NCBI GenBank assembly: GCA_038142205.1
Contig: JAYQJO010000001.1
Coordinates: 992,001-1,056,000 of the forward strand
Source of the DNA: UBA7359 sp038142205
GTDB taxonomy: Bacteria > Pseudomonadota > Gammaproteobacteria > Eutrophobiales > Eutrophobiaceae
Length of the DNA: 64,000 bases
Reading direction: 5' to 3'
Shown here piece after piece: positions 9,770 to 18,819 of the stretch. The position numbers were made by a program, and so were the translations under genes. A model generated the notes under the pieces. That model saw nothing but the letters and a program-made list of their open reading frames with translations. It searched no databases and was not told where the DNA came from. The first letter of the stretch is position 1; each line of letters begins with the position of its first letter.

Positions 9770-10465
9770 ATGAGTGCCGTGCCAAAATTCGATTACTCCA
9801 CCCTTCTTGCTCATTCTATTCATGAAGTGAAGAACTCACTTAACATGTTATTAAATTCCGTCGATCATGTGTTATCTACTTCTGAACATTACGATGCTGA
9901 CGCAAATAAAATACTGTCGAAAATACAATATGAAGGCAAACGTGTTAATGATGATCTTGTTGGCTTGTTGGCTATTTATCGAATTAATAACAAGCAATAT
10001 AACGCTAATATTGATGAGCATAATGTATATGACTTCCTTCAGGAAAATATTGCACAGCATGAAGTTATGCTGAGACACAGAGGTATAAAAAAGAGACTCG
10101 AATGCGATGAAAGCTTATATGGTTTTTTTGATCGTGATTTAATCACCGGGATTCTCAGCAATGTGATTAATAACCTTTATAAATACACCAAGGATCAATT
10201 ATTCATTTCTGCTTTTGAAGAAGACGAGTTTCTCGTAATTAAAATAAAAGACAACGGCCCCGGATATCCTGAGCACATGATTATTTCAAATAAGGAGATT
10301 ACTAATGAAAATAACATCAGTTTTGAAAATGCAAATACAGGCTTAGGCTTATACTTTTCCAAACTGGCCGCCGAGATTCATAAAAACAAAGGCAGACATG
10401 GTTATATCACAACAACAAATGAAGGCGTTAACGGTGGCAGCTGTTTTTCTATTTACTTACCGTAA
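9770..10465 (+). CDS. Soluble sensor histidine kinase
   Basis: 231 residues with no membrane segment. The H box is HEVKNSLN near residue 19, the N box NVINNLYKY, the G1 box KDNGPGYP and the G2 box NTGLGLYFSKLAAEIH. It has only dimerisation/phosphotransfer and HATPase domains, so signal input must come from another protein, perhaps the TPR response regulator encoded just upstream. The pair probably forms one two-component unit. The stimulus is unknown. Confidence 0.85.
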   Translation: MSAVPKFDYSTLLAHSIHEVKNSLNMLLNSVDHVLSTSEHYDADANKILSKIQYEGKRVNDDLVGLLAIYRINNKQYNANIDEHNVYDFLQENIAQHEVMLRHRGIKKRLECDESLYGFFDRDLITGILSNVINNLYKYTKDQLFISAFEEDEFLVIKIKDNGPGYPEHMIISNKEITNENNISFENANTGLGLYFSKLAAEIHKNKGRHGYITTTNEGVNGGSCFSIYLP

Positions 10466-10530
10466 AAAAAATTGAAACTTTTTTAAAACAAGAGGTCAAT
10501 AAGCGTAAATAATATCTATTTCCGATAAAA

Positions 10531-11332
10531 ATGCGCCAATTACTTACTTTACTATTACTCTGTATTTCCCTACCTACTTTTTCTTTTGATCTTTCACACA
10601 GTGCTTTTGATGTAATATTAGATAAATCTGTTATAGAAAAAGGTCCGCAAACAGCAGTCGATTATGATTATCTGTATAATAATCCGGACCCGCTAAACAA
10701 ATACCTTGCAAGCCTTGAAGCTGTTTCCAAAAAGCAATTTGATAACTGGAGTAAAAATAATCAAATGGCTTTTCTGATCAATGCGTATAACGCTTTTACA
10801 ATAAAATTGATTCTCAATAATTATCCTGGCATCGAATCTATACGTGAACTGGGCGGTTTTTTCTTCAATAGCCCTTGGGATATTGAGTTTTTTAAACTGT
10901 TTGGTAAAGATGCAAACCTGGGATATATCGAACACAAGATATTGCGTAAGAAATACAATGATCCACGTATTCATTTCGCAGTAAACTGCGCATCTAAAGG
11001 CTGCCCAGCATTACAGAAAAAGGCTTATGTTGGTGAAAAGCTTGATGCGCAGCTTGAAAATGCCTCTATACAATTTTTACGTGACCCGGAGCGTAACCGC
11101 TTCAATAAAGAAAAAACAGCTCGAAATTTCATCCATCTTTAAATGGTTTGAAGCTGACTTCATCAAAAATGGTTCTCTACAAAATTTTATTGCACCCTAT
11201 ATTAGTGACGATCCTGAAGTTCTCGCATTATTAAAAGATAAAAGTAGTAACAAAGGTATAGGCAGTGTGCTAAATAGAAGTTCGGTCAACATCAAATACC
11301 TTAATTACGATTGGGAGTTAAATAAAAAATGA
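10531..11332 (+). CDS. DUF547 secreted protein, frameshifted
   Basis: An N-terminal signal peptide (MRQLLTLLLLCISLPTFS) is followed by a DUF547 domain with the family blocks QMAFLINAYNAFTI and HFAVNCASKGCP. The frame shifts in an A6 run at 11111-11116; removing one A (or adding two) continues into EISSIFKWFEADF and ends at 11332, for about 266 residues in all. Its stop overlaps the start of the radical SAM gene (ATGA), so the two are coupled. DUF547 has no established biochemical activity that I can cite; it resembles a transglutaminase/papain-like fold only loosely. Confidence 0.75.
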
Positions 11333-12666
11333 CAGCCCTTCTTGAGAAACAATGGCTTGAATCGAAAGAAAAAGCCAAAAATGCCATGATAAATGCAGAT
11401 TGTTGGTCGAAACAACAACAAATGGGACGTCGCTGGGCAATTGGTTGTGTCGCGCTTGAAATAACACAACGTTGTAATCTTGATTGCACGCTATGTTATC
11501 TATCAGAACATTCTGAAGCTGTTGCTGATATTCCTATTGAAGAGATATATCGACGTATTGATGAAATCTATACTTTATACGGCCCCAAAACAGATATTCA
11601 GGTGACAGGAGGCGATCCAACACTAAGAAAGCGTGATGAGTTAATTGACATCATTCGCTATATCAAACAAAAGAATATGCGTTCGACCATGATGACAAAT
11701 GGTATACGCGCAAGCCGCTCCTTATTAACTGATCTGGCTCAAGCAGGGTTAAATGATGTCGCCTTCCATGTTGATACAACACAAAATATTAAAAACGCGA
11801 CTGATGAAAAATCCTTAAATGAAAAACGTGAAAAGTATATTAATAATACAAAAGGCTTGGGCCTTTCTGTAATGTTTAATACCACTATCCATAAAGATAA
11901 TTTTCATGAAATACCTGATTTAATAAACTTCTTTATTAAACATGCAGGCTCTATCAGAACAGTATCATTTCAGTCACAAGCAGACACAGGACGCGGCGTA
12001 GCCGGCAAGCGTGATGCAGTAATCAATCAGGAAACAGTCTGGAATAAAATTGAAGAAGGCCTTGGTACGACGCTTAATCACGAAGCAATAAGAACAGGAC
12101 ATAAGCACTGTAATCGTTATGGCATGAGTGTTATTACAAATAATAAAGCCTACGACCTACTAGCAGATTCGAACCTAATCGGTGAATTACAAGAAAGTAC
12201 TGCGCATATTACACTTGATAGAAAGTACAAACTGAAAACGGCCGCTAAACTTATTCGTTGGTATATGACTCACCCCAAATATTTTTTTACTATTGCTGCT
12301 TACTTGTCAGGTTTATTAAACAAAATCAAAAAAGATTTTATACTTGCTAAAGGTAAAGTACATACGCTCTCGTTCTTTACTCATAACTTTATGGATGCAT
12401 GTGAACTTGATGAAGAAAGAATTGATGCGTGTGTATTTAAAACAATGACCAAAGATGGACCCGTAAGCATGTGTGCTCATAATGCAAAACGTGATGATTA
12501 TATCTTGCAGCCTATCCCAATTGTAAAAGAACAGGAAATTCAATTCTGGCACCCGCTTGACGCAAAACTTTATAAAAATAATCCCGAAATTTTAATAACA
12601 AATCCGAAAAAATACCCACAAAAAAAGCAAAAAGGCAAAACCCGGCTATCTAACTGTTCTAATTAA
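11329..12666 (+). CDS. Radical SAM protein (COG1964-like)
   Basis: 445 residues. The SAM [4Fe-4S] motif C49-x3-C53-x2-C56 lies in ITQRCNLDCTLCYL, followed by a GGDPTLR segment of the SAM-binding strand. A C-terminal Cys cluster (CELDEERIDACVF, MCAHNAKRDDYIL) could hold an auxiliary cluster or act as a family signature. It resembles COG1964 enzymes, whose best-known members act on lipids or cofactors, but I cannot assign a substrate. The 4-base overlap with the DUF547 gene suggests a shared task, possibly modification of an exported or membrane-associated molecule (inference). Confidence 0.75.
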   Translation: MTALLEKQWLESKEKAKNAMINADCWSKQQQMGRRWAIGCVALEITQRCNLDCTLCYLSEHSEAVADIPIEEIYRRIDEIYTLYGPKTDIQVTGGDPTLRKRDELIDIIRYIKQKNMRSTMMTNGIRASRSLLTDLAQAGLNDVAFHVDTTQNIKNATDEKSLNEKREKYINNTKGLGLSVMFNTTIHKDNFHEIPDLINFFIKHAGSIRTVSFQSQADTGRGVAGKRDAVINQETVWNKIEEGLGTTLNHEAIRTGHKHCNRYGMSVITNNKAYDLLADSNLIGELQESTAHITLDRKYKLKTAAKLIRWYMTHPKYFFTIAAYLSGLLNKIKKDFILAKGKVHTLSFFTHNFMDACELDEERIDACVFKTMTKDGPVSMCAHNAKRDDYILQPIPIVKEQEIQFWHPLDAKLYKNNPEILITNPKKYPQKKQKGKTRLSNCSN

Positions 12667-12809
12667 AGAAACGCCTATTCCGGCTAATTTTCATCTTATT
12701 TCATCCACTTTTTCACAGCGAACTCATTTTAATTTTGTTGCTTAGTTAAGATCCTGAATTATTTCGCTTTTTTAATTTCTTACCTCAATTTTTAATTTTT
12801 TTACCCAAG

Positions 12810-12818
12810 TTATCCACA
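12810..12818 (+). promoter_or_regulatory. DnaA box upstream of nrdA
   Basis: TTATCCACA is a perfect consensus DnaA box, 168 bases before the nrdA start. In E. coli nrdAB transcription responds to DnaA, so a similar link of dNTP supply to replication initiation is plausible. A single 9-base match can arise by chance. Confidence 0.5.
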
Positions 12819-12847
12819 GCTAATACTAAGCTAAGGCACAGGGAAAT

Positions 12848-12863
12848 ACACATTATCTTGTGG
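12848..12863. promoter_or_regulatory. NrdR box 1 (putative)
   Basis: ACACATTATCTTGTGG is a 16-base imperfect palindrome fitting the NrdR-box pattern (ACAC-AT-rich centre-GTGT-like). It is paired with a second site starting 32 bases downstream, about three helical turns, which is the usual spacing of NrdR tandem boxes. Confidence 0.65.
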
Positions 12864-12879
12864 TTGAGTGAGCACTTGA

Positions 12880-12895
12880 CCACATGTTATTGTGG
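12880..12895. promoter_or_regulatory. NrdR box 2 (putative)
   Basis: CCACATGTTATTGTGG is a 16-base imperfect palindrome similar to box 1, in phase at 32 bases and about 90 bases before the nrdA start. Together they predict repression of nrdAB by NrdR when dATP is plentiful. Confidence 0.65.
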
Positions 12896-12985
12896 TGATA
12901 TACATTCTTTTACAAAATAAACATAAACAAGTTTCGAGCTGTTTTTCTTAAATCTTGTAACAAAAATATAACTGGAGGGGTGTAA

Positions 12986-15874
12986 ATGGAGGCGGAAGGT
13001 TCTGCAAACACAATATCGGCGAGTGTCGACAATAACTTAAATACCAACGTTAATGACACAAATTCAGAACTTTATAAGACCGATCATTTAAACAATCAGC
13101 TTAGTCATTATCGTGTTATTCGTCGTAACGGTAAGGTCACTACTTTTGATCTATCCAAGATCTCGGTTGCAATGACTAAAGCCTTTATTAACGTTGAAGG
13201 TGGTACAGCTGCGGCATCTACCCGCATACATCAAACAGTAGAAGCCCTGACAGCACAAGTTGTTAGTGCTCTGACCCGCCGTATGCCAGATGGTGGCACA
13301 TTACATATTGAAGATATTCAGGATCAGGTTGAGTTATCTTTAATGCGTACAGGCGCACAAAAAGTTGCCCGTGCTTATGTTATCTATCGTGAAGAACGTA
13401 GCCGTGAACGACTTGCCGCTGAAGAAGCATCAACAACTTCTGAAAAAACCGAAGAAGCACCTGTAGCACAAATTAACGTTAAACGAACCGATGGCAGTAA
13501 AGCACCGTTGGATATGGTTCGTTTGCAATCAATCATCGATGAATCTTGCGAAAGCCTATCCGAAGTTGATGCTTCGTTAATTACAAAAGAAACCATGAAT
13601 AACTTATTCGATGGTATTGATGAAGAAGATGTCAATAATGCCCTGGTAATGAGTGCCCGTACCTTGATCGAAAAAGATCCAGATTACAGTTATGCTGCAG
13701 CCGGCTTATTACTGGATAAATTACGTCAGGAAGCGTTGACATTTATTAACGGCAATCTGACTCAGGCAACACATCAGGAAATGAAAAAGTTTTATCCTGA
13801 TTACTTTAAGTCTTTCATACAACGTGGTGCTGATTTAGAGCTGCTTGATCAGGAACTGGTGAAATACGATCTGGAAAAGTTAGGTAATGCATTAAAAATT
13901 GAACGTGACCATCAGTTTACTTATCTGAGTTTACAAACACTTTATGACCGTTACTTTATTCATTCCGAAGATGATATTCGTTTTGAATTACCGCAAGCGT
14001 TTTTTATGCGCGTCGCTATGGGCTTAGCGATTAACGAACTGGATCGTGAAGCGCGCGCTATTGAATTTTATGAGCTTTTATCCTCATTTGATTTTATGAG
14101 CTCGACCCCTACACTATTTAACTCAGGCACACGCCGACCTCAACTTTCAAGCTGTTATTTAACGACTGTACCGGACGATCTTGATGGTATTTTCTGCGCT
14201 ATTAAAGACGATGCGATGCTGTCCAAATACGCTGGTGGTTTGGGTAATGACTGGACGCCTGTACGGGCTTTAGGCGCGCATATCAAAGGCACTAATGGTA
14301 AATCACAAGGCGTTGTACCTTTTCTTAAGGTAGCCAATGACACTGCTGTTGCGGTAAATCAGGGTGGTAAGCGTAAAGGCGCAATGTGTGCGTATCTTGA
14401 AACATGGCATTTAGATATTGAAGAGTTTCTTGATTTACGTAAGAACACAGGTGATGACCGTCGCCGAACACATGACATGAATACTGCGAACTGGATTCCT
14501 GATCTTTTCATGAAACGTGTTGCAGAAGAAGGTAGCTGGACTTTATTTTCACCACATGACGCGCCTGACTTGCATGATCTTTATGGCATTGATTTTGAAA
14601 ACCGTTATGTTGAATACGAGCAAAAAGCAGTCGAAGGTAAAATTAATAACTTCAAAGTCATTCCTGCTAATGATCTGTGGCGCAGAATGTTATCTATGCT
14701 ATTTGAAACAGGTCACCCCTGGATTACATTTAAAGATCCTTGCAACATTCGTTCACCACAATCACATTCCGGTGTCGTACACTCATCAAACCTTTGTACC
14801 GAGATCACGCTGAACACAAACGAAGATGAAATTGCAGTATGTAATTTAGGCTCAGTGAACTTACCCCAACATATTGATGATGATGGCACTTTAAACACAG
14901 AGAAACTTGAAAAAACAGTTAATACTGCTATCCGCATGCTGGATAACGTGATTGATTACAACTATTACAGCGTACCCAAAGCAAGACGCTCTAACCTACG
15001 TCACCGTCCTATTGGCTTGGGTGTTATGGGCTTTCAGGATGCGTTGTATAAAAAGCGCCTGGCTTACGGCTCCGAGCCTGCTGTTGAGTTTGCTGACACA
15101 AGTATGGAAGCCATTAGCTACTATGCGATTAAAGCATCAACCGATCTGGCAGAAGAACGAGGTTCTTACTCTACTTATAGCGGTTCCTTATGGAGTAAAG
15201 GCATCTTGCCGATTGATTCAATGCAACGTTTAGCTGATGAACGTGGCGATTATCTACAGGCTGATTATTCACAAACTTTAAATTGGGATGATTTACGTAA
15301 ACGCGTTATGAATGTCGGTATGCGTAACTCAAACTGTATGGCAATTGCCCCTACTGCAACGATATCAAATATATGTGGTGTCAGTCAGTCAATCGAACCG
15401 ACTTATCAAAACCTATTCGTTAAATCGAACTTATCAGGTGAATTTACTGTTGTTAATCCCTATCTCGCAAAGGATATGAAAGAGCTTGGTATTTGGGATG
15501 ATGTCATGGTGAACGACCTGAAATACTTTGATGGCAGCGTACAAAAAATTGATCGCGTGCCAGATGAAATAAAACAAATTTATGCCACGGCTTTTGAAAT
15601 GGATCCACGTTGGCTTGTTGAAGCAGCGTCCCGCAGACAAAAATGGATTGACCAAGGGCAATCCTTAAACCTTTATATGGCTGAGCCCAGTGGCACCAAA
15701 CTCGATAACTTGTACAAGCTTGCATGGGTAAGAGGTTTAAAAACCACTTATTACTTACGCTCTCTTGGTGCAACACATATGGAAAAAAGCACAGCAAACG
15801 ACAACCAGAATGAAGTCGCTGAAGAACCCAAGGTTTGTTCAATACTAGACCCTGACTGTGAAGCATGTCAGTAA
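12986..15874 (+). CDS. nrdA: Class Ia ribonucleotide reductase, large subunit
   Basis: 962 residues, reducing ribonucleoside diphosphates to deoxyribonucleotides. Two ATP-cone domains are visible, at about residues 42-135 (YRVIRRNGKVTTFDLSKI) and 160-255 (INVKRTDGSKAPLDMVRL). This is the long two-cone form known from Pseudomonas, not the shorter E. coli type. The catalytic barrel shows SSCYLTTV, NLCTEITL with the active-site Asn/Cys/Glu, and VCNLGSVNL. The C-terminal tail carries redox cysteines (CSILDPDCEACQ). GGAGGGG precedes the ATG. Upstream NrdR-like and DnaA boxes suggest regulation, and nrdB follows after 21 bases. Confidence 0.97.
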   Translation: MEAEGSANTISASVDNNLNTNVNDTNSELYKTDHLNNQLSHYRVIRRNGKVTTFDLSKISVAMTKAFINVEGGTAAASTRIHQTVEALTAQVVSALTRRMPDGGTLHIEDIQDQVELSLMRTGAQKVARAYVIYREERSRERLAAEEASTTSEKTEEAPVAQINVKRTDGSKAPLDMVRLQSIIDESCESLSEVDASLITKETMNNLFDGIDEEDVNNALVMSARTLIEKDPDYSYAAAGLLLDKLRQEALTFINGNLTQATHQEMKKFYPDYFKSFIQRGADLELLDQELVKYDLEKLGNALKIERDHQFTYLSLQTLYDRYFIHSEDDIRFELPQAFFMRVAMGLAINELDREARAIEFYELLSSFDFMSSTPTLFNSGTRRPQLSSCYLTTVPDDLDGIFCAIKDDAMLSKYAGGLGNDWTPVRALGAHIKGTNGKSQGVVPFLKVANDTAVAVNQGGKRKGAMCAYLETWHLDIEEFLDLRKNTGDDRRRTHDMNTANWIPDLFMKRVAEEGSWTLFSPHDAPDLHDLYGIDFENRYVEYEQKAVEGKINNFKVIPANDLWRRMLSMLFETGHPWITFKDPCNIRSPQSHSGVVHSSNLCTEITLNTNEDEIAVCNLGSVNLPQHIDDDGTLNTEKLEKTVNTAIRMLDNVIDYNYYSVPKARRSNLRHRPIGLGVMGFQDALYKKRLAYGSEPAVEFADTSMEAISYYAIKASTDLAEERGSYSTYSGSLWSKGILPIDSMQRLADERGDYLQADYSQTLNWDDLRKRVMNVGMRNSNCMAIAPTATISNICGVSQSIEPTYQNLFVKSNLSGEFTVVNPYLAKDMKELGIWDDVMVNDLKYFDGSVQKIDRVPDEIKQIYATAFEMDPRWLVEAASRRQKWIDQGQSLNLYMAEPSGTKLDNLYKLAWVRGLKTTYYLRSLGATHMEKSTANDNQNEVAEEPKVCSILDPDCEACQ

Positions 15875-15895
15875 ATAATAACACGAGGAAAAAGA

Positions 15896-17035
15896 ATGTT
15901 AGATTGGAATGACCCTTTATCAAAACCGACCCTAATTGAGGAGGTTGAGCCTGCTGTTGTTGAAAGCGCATTAAATAAACCGGCAGTTGAAATAACCTCT
16001 ACACCTGAAACAGCCACGTTTACCAGTAAACTGGATCCAGTTAATGCTGATGACAAACGTGTTATTAATGGTCAAACCGATATTAATCAATTAGCCCCCT
16101 TTAAGTATCCCTGGGCATGGAATTTTTTCCTTAACGCCAACAAAAACCATTGGACGCCATTAGATATTAATATGGCTCAGGATGTTGCTGACTATAGAAA
16201 TAAATTGACCGATGAAGAAAAACACGTTTATGAAAATGTGCTTTCATACTTAACAACATCCGATATTTTAGCCATGCGTAATATCGGCCTAGCTGTAATG
16301 GAAAAAATGTCTGCGCCTGAATTACAGATTTATCAGGCAAGACAGGTTTATGAAGAGTCATTACATACATGGACTTATCAACACTGTATTGAAAGCATTG
16401 GTTTGGATCAGAGTGAAATTTATAACCGCTATCGTGTTGTACCAGAAATACATCAAAAAATTTCTGTCGCAAACCGTCGCTTAAACTCTGTATTGCGTTC
16501 AGATATAGACTTAACTGATCGTGATGAACTAAATAATTTTGTGATCTCTTATATGTTTTTCGCCGGCATCTTTGAAGGCTGCTGGTTTTACAATGGCTTT
16601 AGCCCTATTTTTGCCTTACAACGTCGCGGATTAATGAAAGGCACAGCAGAACAACTCCAATACATCATGCGTGATGAAGTCATGCACGCTGCTTTTGGTA
16701 TTCGTGTTGTCAAACAGATCATGCAAGAAGAAAAAGTAACGCTCGATCCTAAAGAAGTTCGTGATATGTGGGATGAAGCCTATGAAGCTGAAAAAGCTTA
16801 TACGAGCTACATTTTAAGAGATCCTATTCTTGGCTATTCTGCGGAAACTCACCTTGCACAGTTTAAATATATTGCTAACAGGCGTGCTAATCAGTTAGGA
16901 CTTAGTGATCCTTTCCCTGGTGCTGAATCAGCGTTACCTTGGTTAGACGAGCAGGCAAACTTGAGAAAAGAGAAAAACTTTTTTGAAACACGGGTGACGG
17001 AATACCAAACCGGTGGTGCATTAACATGGGATTAA
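15896..17035 (+). CDS. nrdB: Class Ia ribonucleotide reductase, small (radical) subunit
   Basis: 379 residues. The diiron ligands are seen in YEESLHTWTY (Glu, His, and the radical Tyr four residues after the His) and RDEVMHAAFG. The first ~55 residues before KLDPVNADDKR are a variable extension rich in Glu, Val and Thr. It forms the alpha-beta holoenzyme with NrdA and is co-transcribed with it. No YfaE-type ferredoxin follows; instead a structured segment and a small ORF do. Confidence 0.97.
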   Translation: MLDWNDPLSKPTLIEEVEPAVVESALNKPAVEITSTPETATFTSKLDPVNADDKRVINGQTDINQLAPFKYPWAWNFFLNANKNHWTPLDINMAQDVADYRNKLTDEEKHVYENVLSYLTTSDILAMRNIGLAVMEKMSAPELQIYQARQVYEESLHTWTYQHCIESIGLDQSEIYNRYRVVPEIHQKISVANRRLNSVLRSDIDLTDRDELNNFVISYMFFAGIFEGCWFYNGFSPIFALQRRGLMKGTAEQLQYIMRDEVMHAAFGIRVVKQIMQEEKVTLDPKEVRDMWDEAYEAEKAYTSYILRDPILGYSAETHLAQFKYIANRRANQLGLSDPFPGAESALPWLDEQANLRKEKNFFETRVTEYQTGGALTWD

Positions 17036-17087
17036 TTGAGAGCTTTTATCAGAAAGCTTTAGAAAATAAATTACTGTTTTACCGTGA

Positions 17088-17194
17088 CCGCCTCAGCGGG
17101 AACCGAGAGGGATGCTCGGTTATTGCCTGGTATCTCCAGCCTCTTCCGGATACCAGGCCTTCTTATTCTACGAACAAACCTTATTAGGTTTGTT
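17088..17194 (+). other. Four consecutive hairpins downstream of nrdB (terminator and/or structured RNA)
   Basis: Four stem-loops occur within 107 bases: CCGC/GCGG (17088-17099), ACCGAG/CTCGGT (17102-17120), GCCTGGTATC/GATACCAGGC (17125-17158) and AACAAACC/GGTTTGTT (17173-17194). The third is followed by a pyrimidine-rich stretch and could be the nrdAB terminator. The series continues to about 20 bases before the Shine-Dalgarno of a small GTG-start ORF, so it could instead be a leader RNA. I do not recognise it as any known riboswitch class. Confidence 0.5.
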
Positions 17195-17229
17195 TCATTA
17201 GTAATTATAGCTAAAAAAGGAGCTAAAAA

Positions 17230-17403
17230 GTGCAACAGCATGATAAAAATGTTGCCGTTGAAGAAACGGAGGATTCAAATTTGCTGGACTGTTACCGTAT
17301 CGCTGTTGATTTCGGCATGTCAGCGGCTCTCAAAGCTTATGAAAAACTAGCAACGGACACACCTGAAAAACTCGATCACGAAAATAACACTAATTCTATT
17401 TAG
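17230..17403 (+). CDS. Small 57-residue protein, GTG start
   Basis: AAGGAG lies 7 bases before a GTG at 17230, and the frame runs to TAG at 17401. The product is acidic at its N-terminus (EETED), has a central CYRIAVDFGMSAALKAYEKL helix and a polar tail. I do not know the family. It follows nrdAB and the hairpin series, and its stop lies 5 bases from the end of the convergent MCP gene. The strong ribosome-binding site and helical core argue for a real gene; the small size keeps confidence moderate. Confidence 0.5.
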   Translation: MQQHDKNVAVEETEDSNLLDCYRIAVDFGMSAALKAYEKLATDTPEKLDHENNTNSI

Positions 17404-17408
17404 CACTA

Positions 17409-18587
17409 TTAAGCGACTTTAAATTTACCAACTTGGGTTTGCAGGCTTGATGCTAATTTAGCTAGTTGATCACTTGCGCTTGCTGTTTGTTGTGAGCCAT
17501 CAGCAGTATCCTGTGCCACTTCACTAATATTTACGATATTGCGATTAATCTCTTCAGCAGTTGAACTTTGCTCTTCTGCCGCGCTTGCTATTTGCATATT
17601 CATGCTCTTAATATTATCAACAACACTGGTGATAGACTGTAATGCTTTACCTGCTTTTGCTGCTTGCTCAACACTTTCTTCAGCTTTTGAGCGTCCCATT
17701 TCCATGACGCTGACAGCCTGATTGGCGCCATTTTGTAAACGCTCAATCATGTTATTAATTTCACATGTCGATTGCTGTGTACGGCTTGCTAATGTTCTGA
17801 CTTCATCGGCAACAACAGCAAAACCTCGTCCCTGCTCACCTGCTCGAGCTGCTTCAATTGCTGCGTTTAATGCCAATAAATTTGTTTGTTCTGCGATATC
17901 TCGAATAACATCAAGCACCGTTCCAATACTGATACTGTCTCCTTTCAGGTTCTCAATGACTTCAGAGGTACGCTCAACTTCAGAAGCGAGATTATTAATC
18001 GTCTCAATAGTTGTATTTACCACTTGCCAGCCATCTTTTGCACTGTCGTCCGCTTCCTGCGCTTCATTAGCCGCGTTGGCTGCATTATTTGATACTTCTG
18101 AAACCGTCGCAGACATTTCGTTCATTGCTGTTGCAACCTGATCTATTTCACCTTGCTGACGTAGAACACCGCTATTACTCTGTTCCGTAATTGCTGAAAG
18201 CTCTTCAGCTGCAGCGGCTAGTTGCCCTGCACTACCTAAGATTTCTTTTACAAGACTTGAGAAACCTTTTCGGCCTTGAGAGTATTCCCAGCACATCCAG
18301 GCAAATTCATCCTTCCCCGGGATATTAATTTTATATGTTAGATCGCCTTGAGACATGGCATGCATGGCGTTCACCATCATTTCTGCCCGTTTAGCATTTA
18401 TTTTGCCTACATAATGCCCAAAACAAAATGTCGCTAGCGCGGCTATCAACAACATGACGAGACTTCCAGTCAAGCCCAAGCTACCAAAATAATGCACACA
18501 CTCGTAAATAATTAACCAAGCGCAAACATATGCAGTAAACAAGTAAAACTGTTTACGTATACTTAGTGCCGTAATTAACTTTTCCAT
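17409..18587 (-). CDS. Methyl-accepting chemotaxis protein
   Basis: 392 residues. Two adjacent membrane segments near residues 15-58 leave almost no periplasmic domain. A short HAMP-like stretch (MVNAMHAMSQGDLTYKI) and a long coiled-coil signalling domain follow. The kinase-binding tip is recognisable (EQTNLLALNAAIEAARAGE, then GFAVVADEVRTLA). With no ligand domain outside the membrane, it may sense membrane state or an internal signal, as Aer-like and energy-taxis receptors do (inference). No other chemotaxis gene is nearby. Confidence 0.9.
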   Translation of the reverse strand: MEKLITALSIRKQFYLFTAYVCAWLIIYECVHYFGSLGLTGSLVMLLIAALATFCFGHYVGKINAKRAEMMVNAMHAMSQGDLTYKINIPGKDEFAWMCWEYSQGRKGFSSLVKEILGSAGQLAAAAEELSAITEQSNSGVLRQQGEIDQVATAMNEMSATVSEVSNNAANAANEAQEADDSAKDGWQVVNTTIETINNLASEVERTSEVIENLKGDSISIGTVLDVIRDIAEQTNLLALNAAIEAARAGEQGRGFAVVADEVRTLASRTQQSTCEINNMIERLQNGANQAVSVMEMGRSKAEESVEQAAKAGKALQSITSVVDNIKSMNMQIASAAEEQSSTAEEINRNIVNISEVAQDTADGSQQTASASDQLAKLASSLQTQVGKFKVA

Positions 18588-18819
18588 CTTCAGTACTCCA
18601 GCTATTTATTAAAATTTGACCTTATGCGCTTTAGGTCAATAGTTAACTGTCTTGCCTGATTATTTCGGCTGAATTTACTTTTTCTTTACATTTTTTTAAT
18701 ACTTCCACTGAATTTTAGGCTCGTAGTATAAAAAAAGGAGAGTAAACAGAACGAATCAGGTCTGAAGTACCATAAAATATTGATTAGAAAAGATTGCGGA
18801 CAGCAATAAGGTTTTGCTG

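Noticed and set aside
14517..14813. Frames overlapping nrdA in other phases
   Set aside because: nrdA is intact and highly conserved through the whole span.
17084..17350. 88-codon open frame across the hairpin region after nrdB
   Set aside because: It runs through the four hairpins, has no ribosome-binding site and a composition unlike the neighbours. The overlapping GTG-start ORF in another frame has a strong Shine-Dalgarno.
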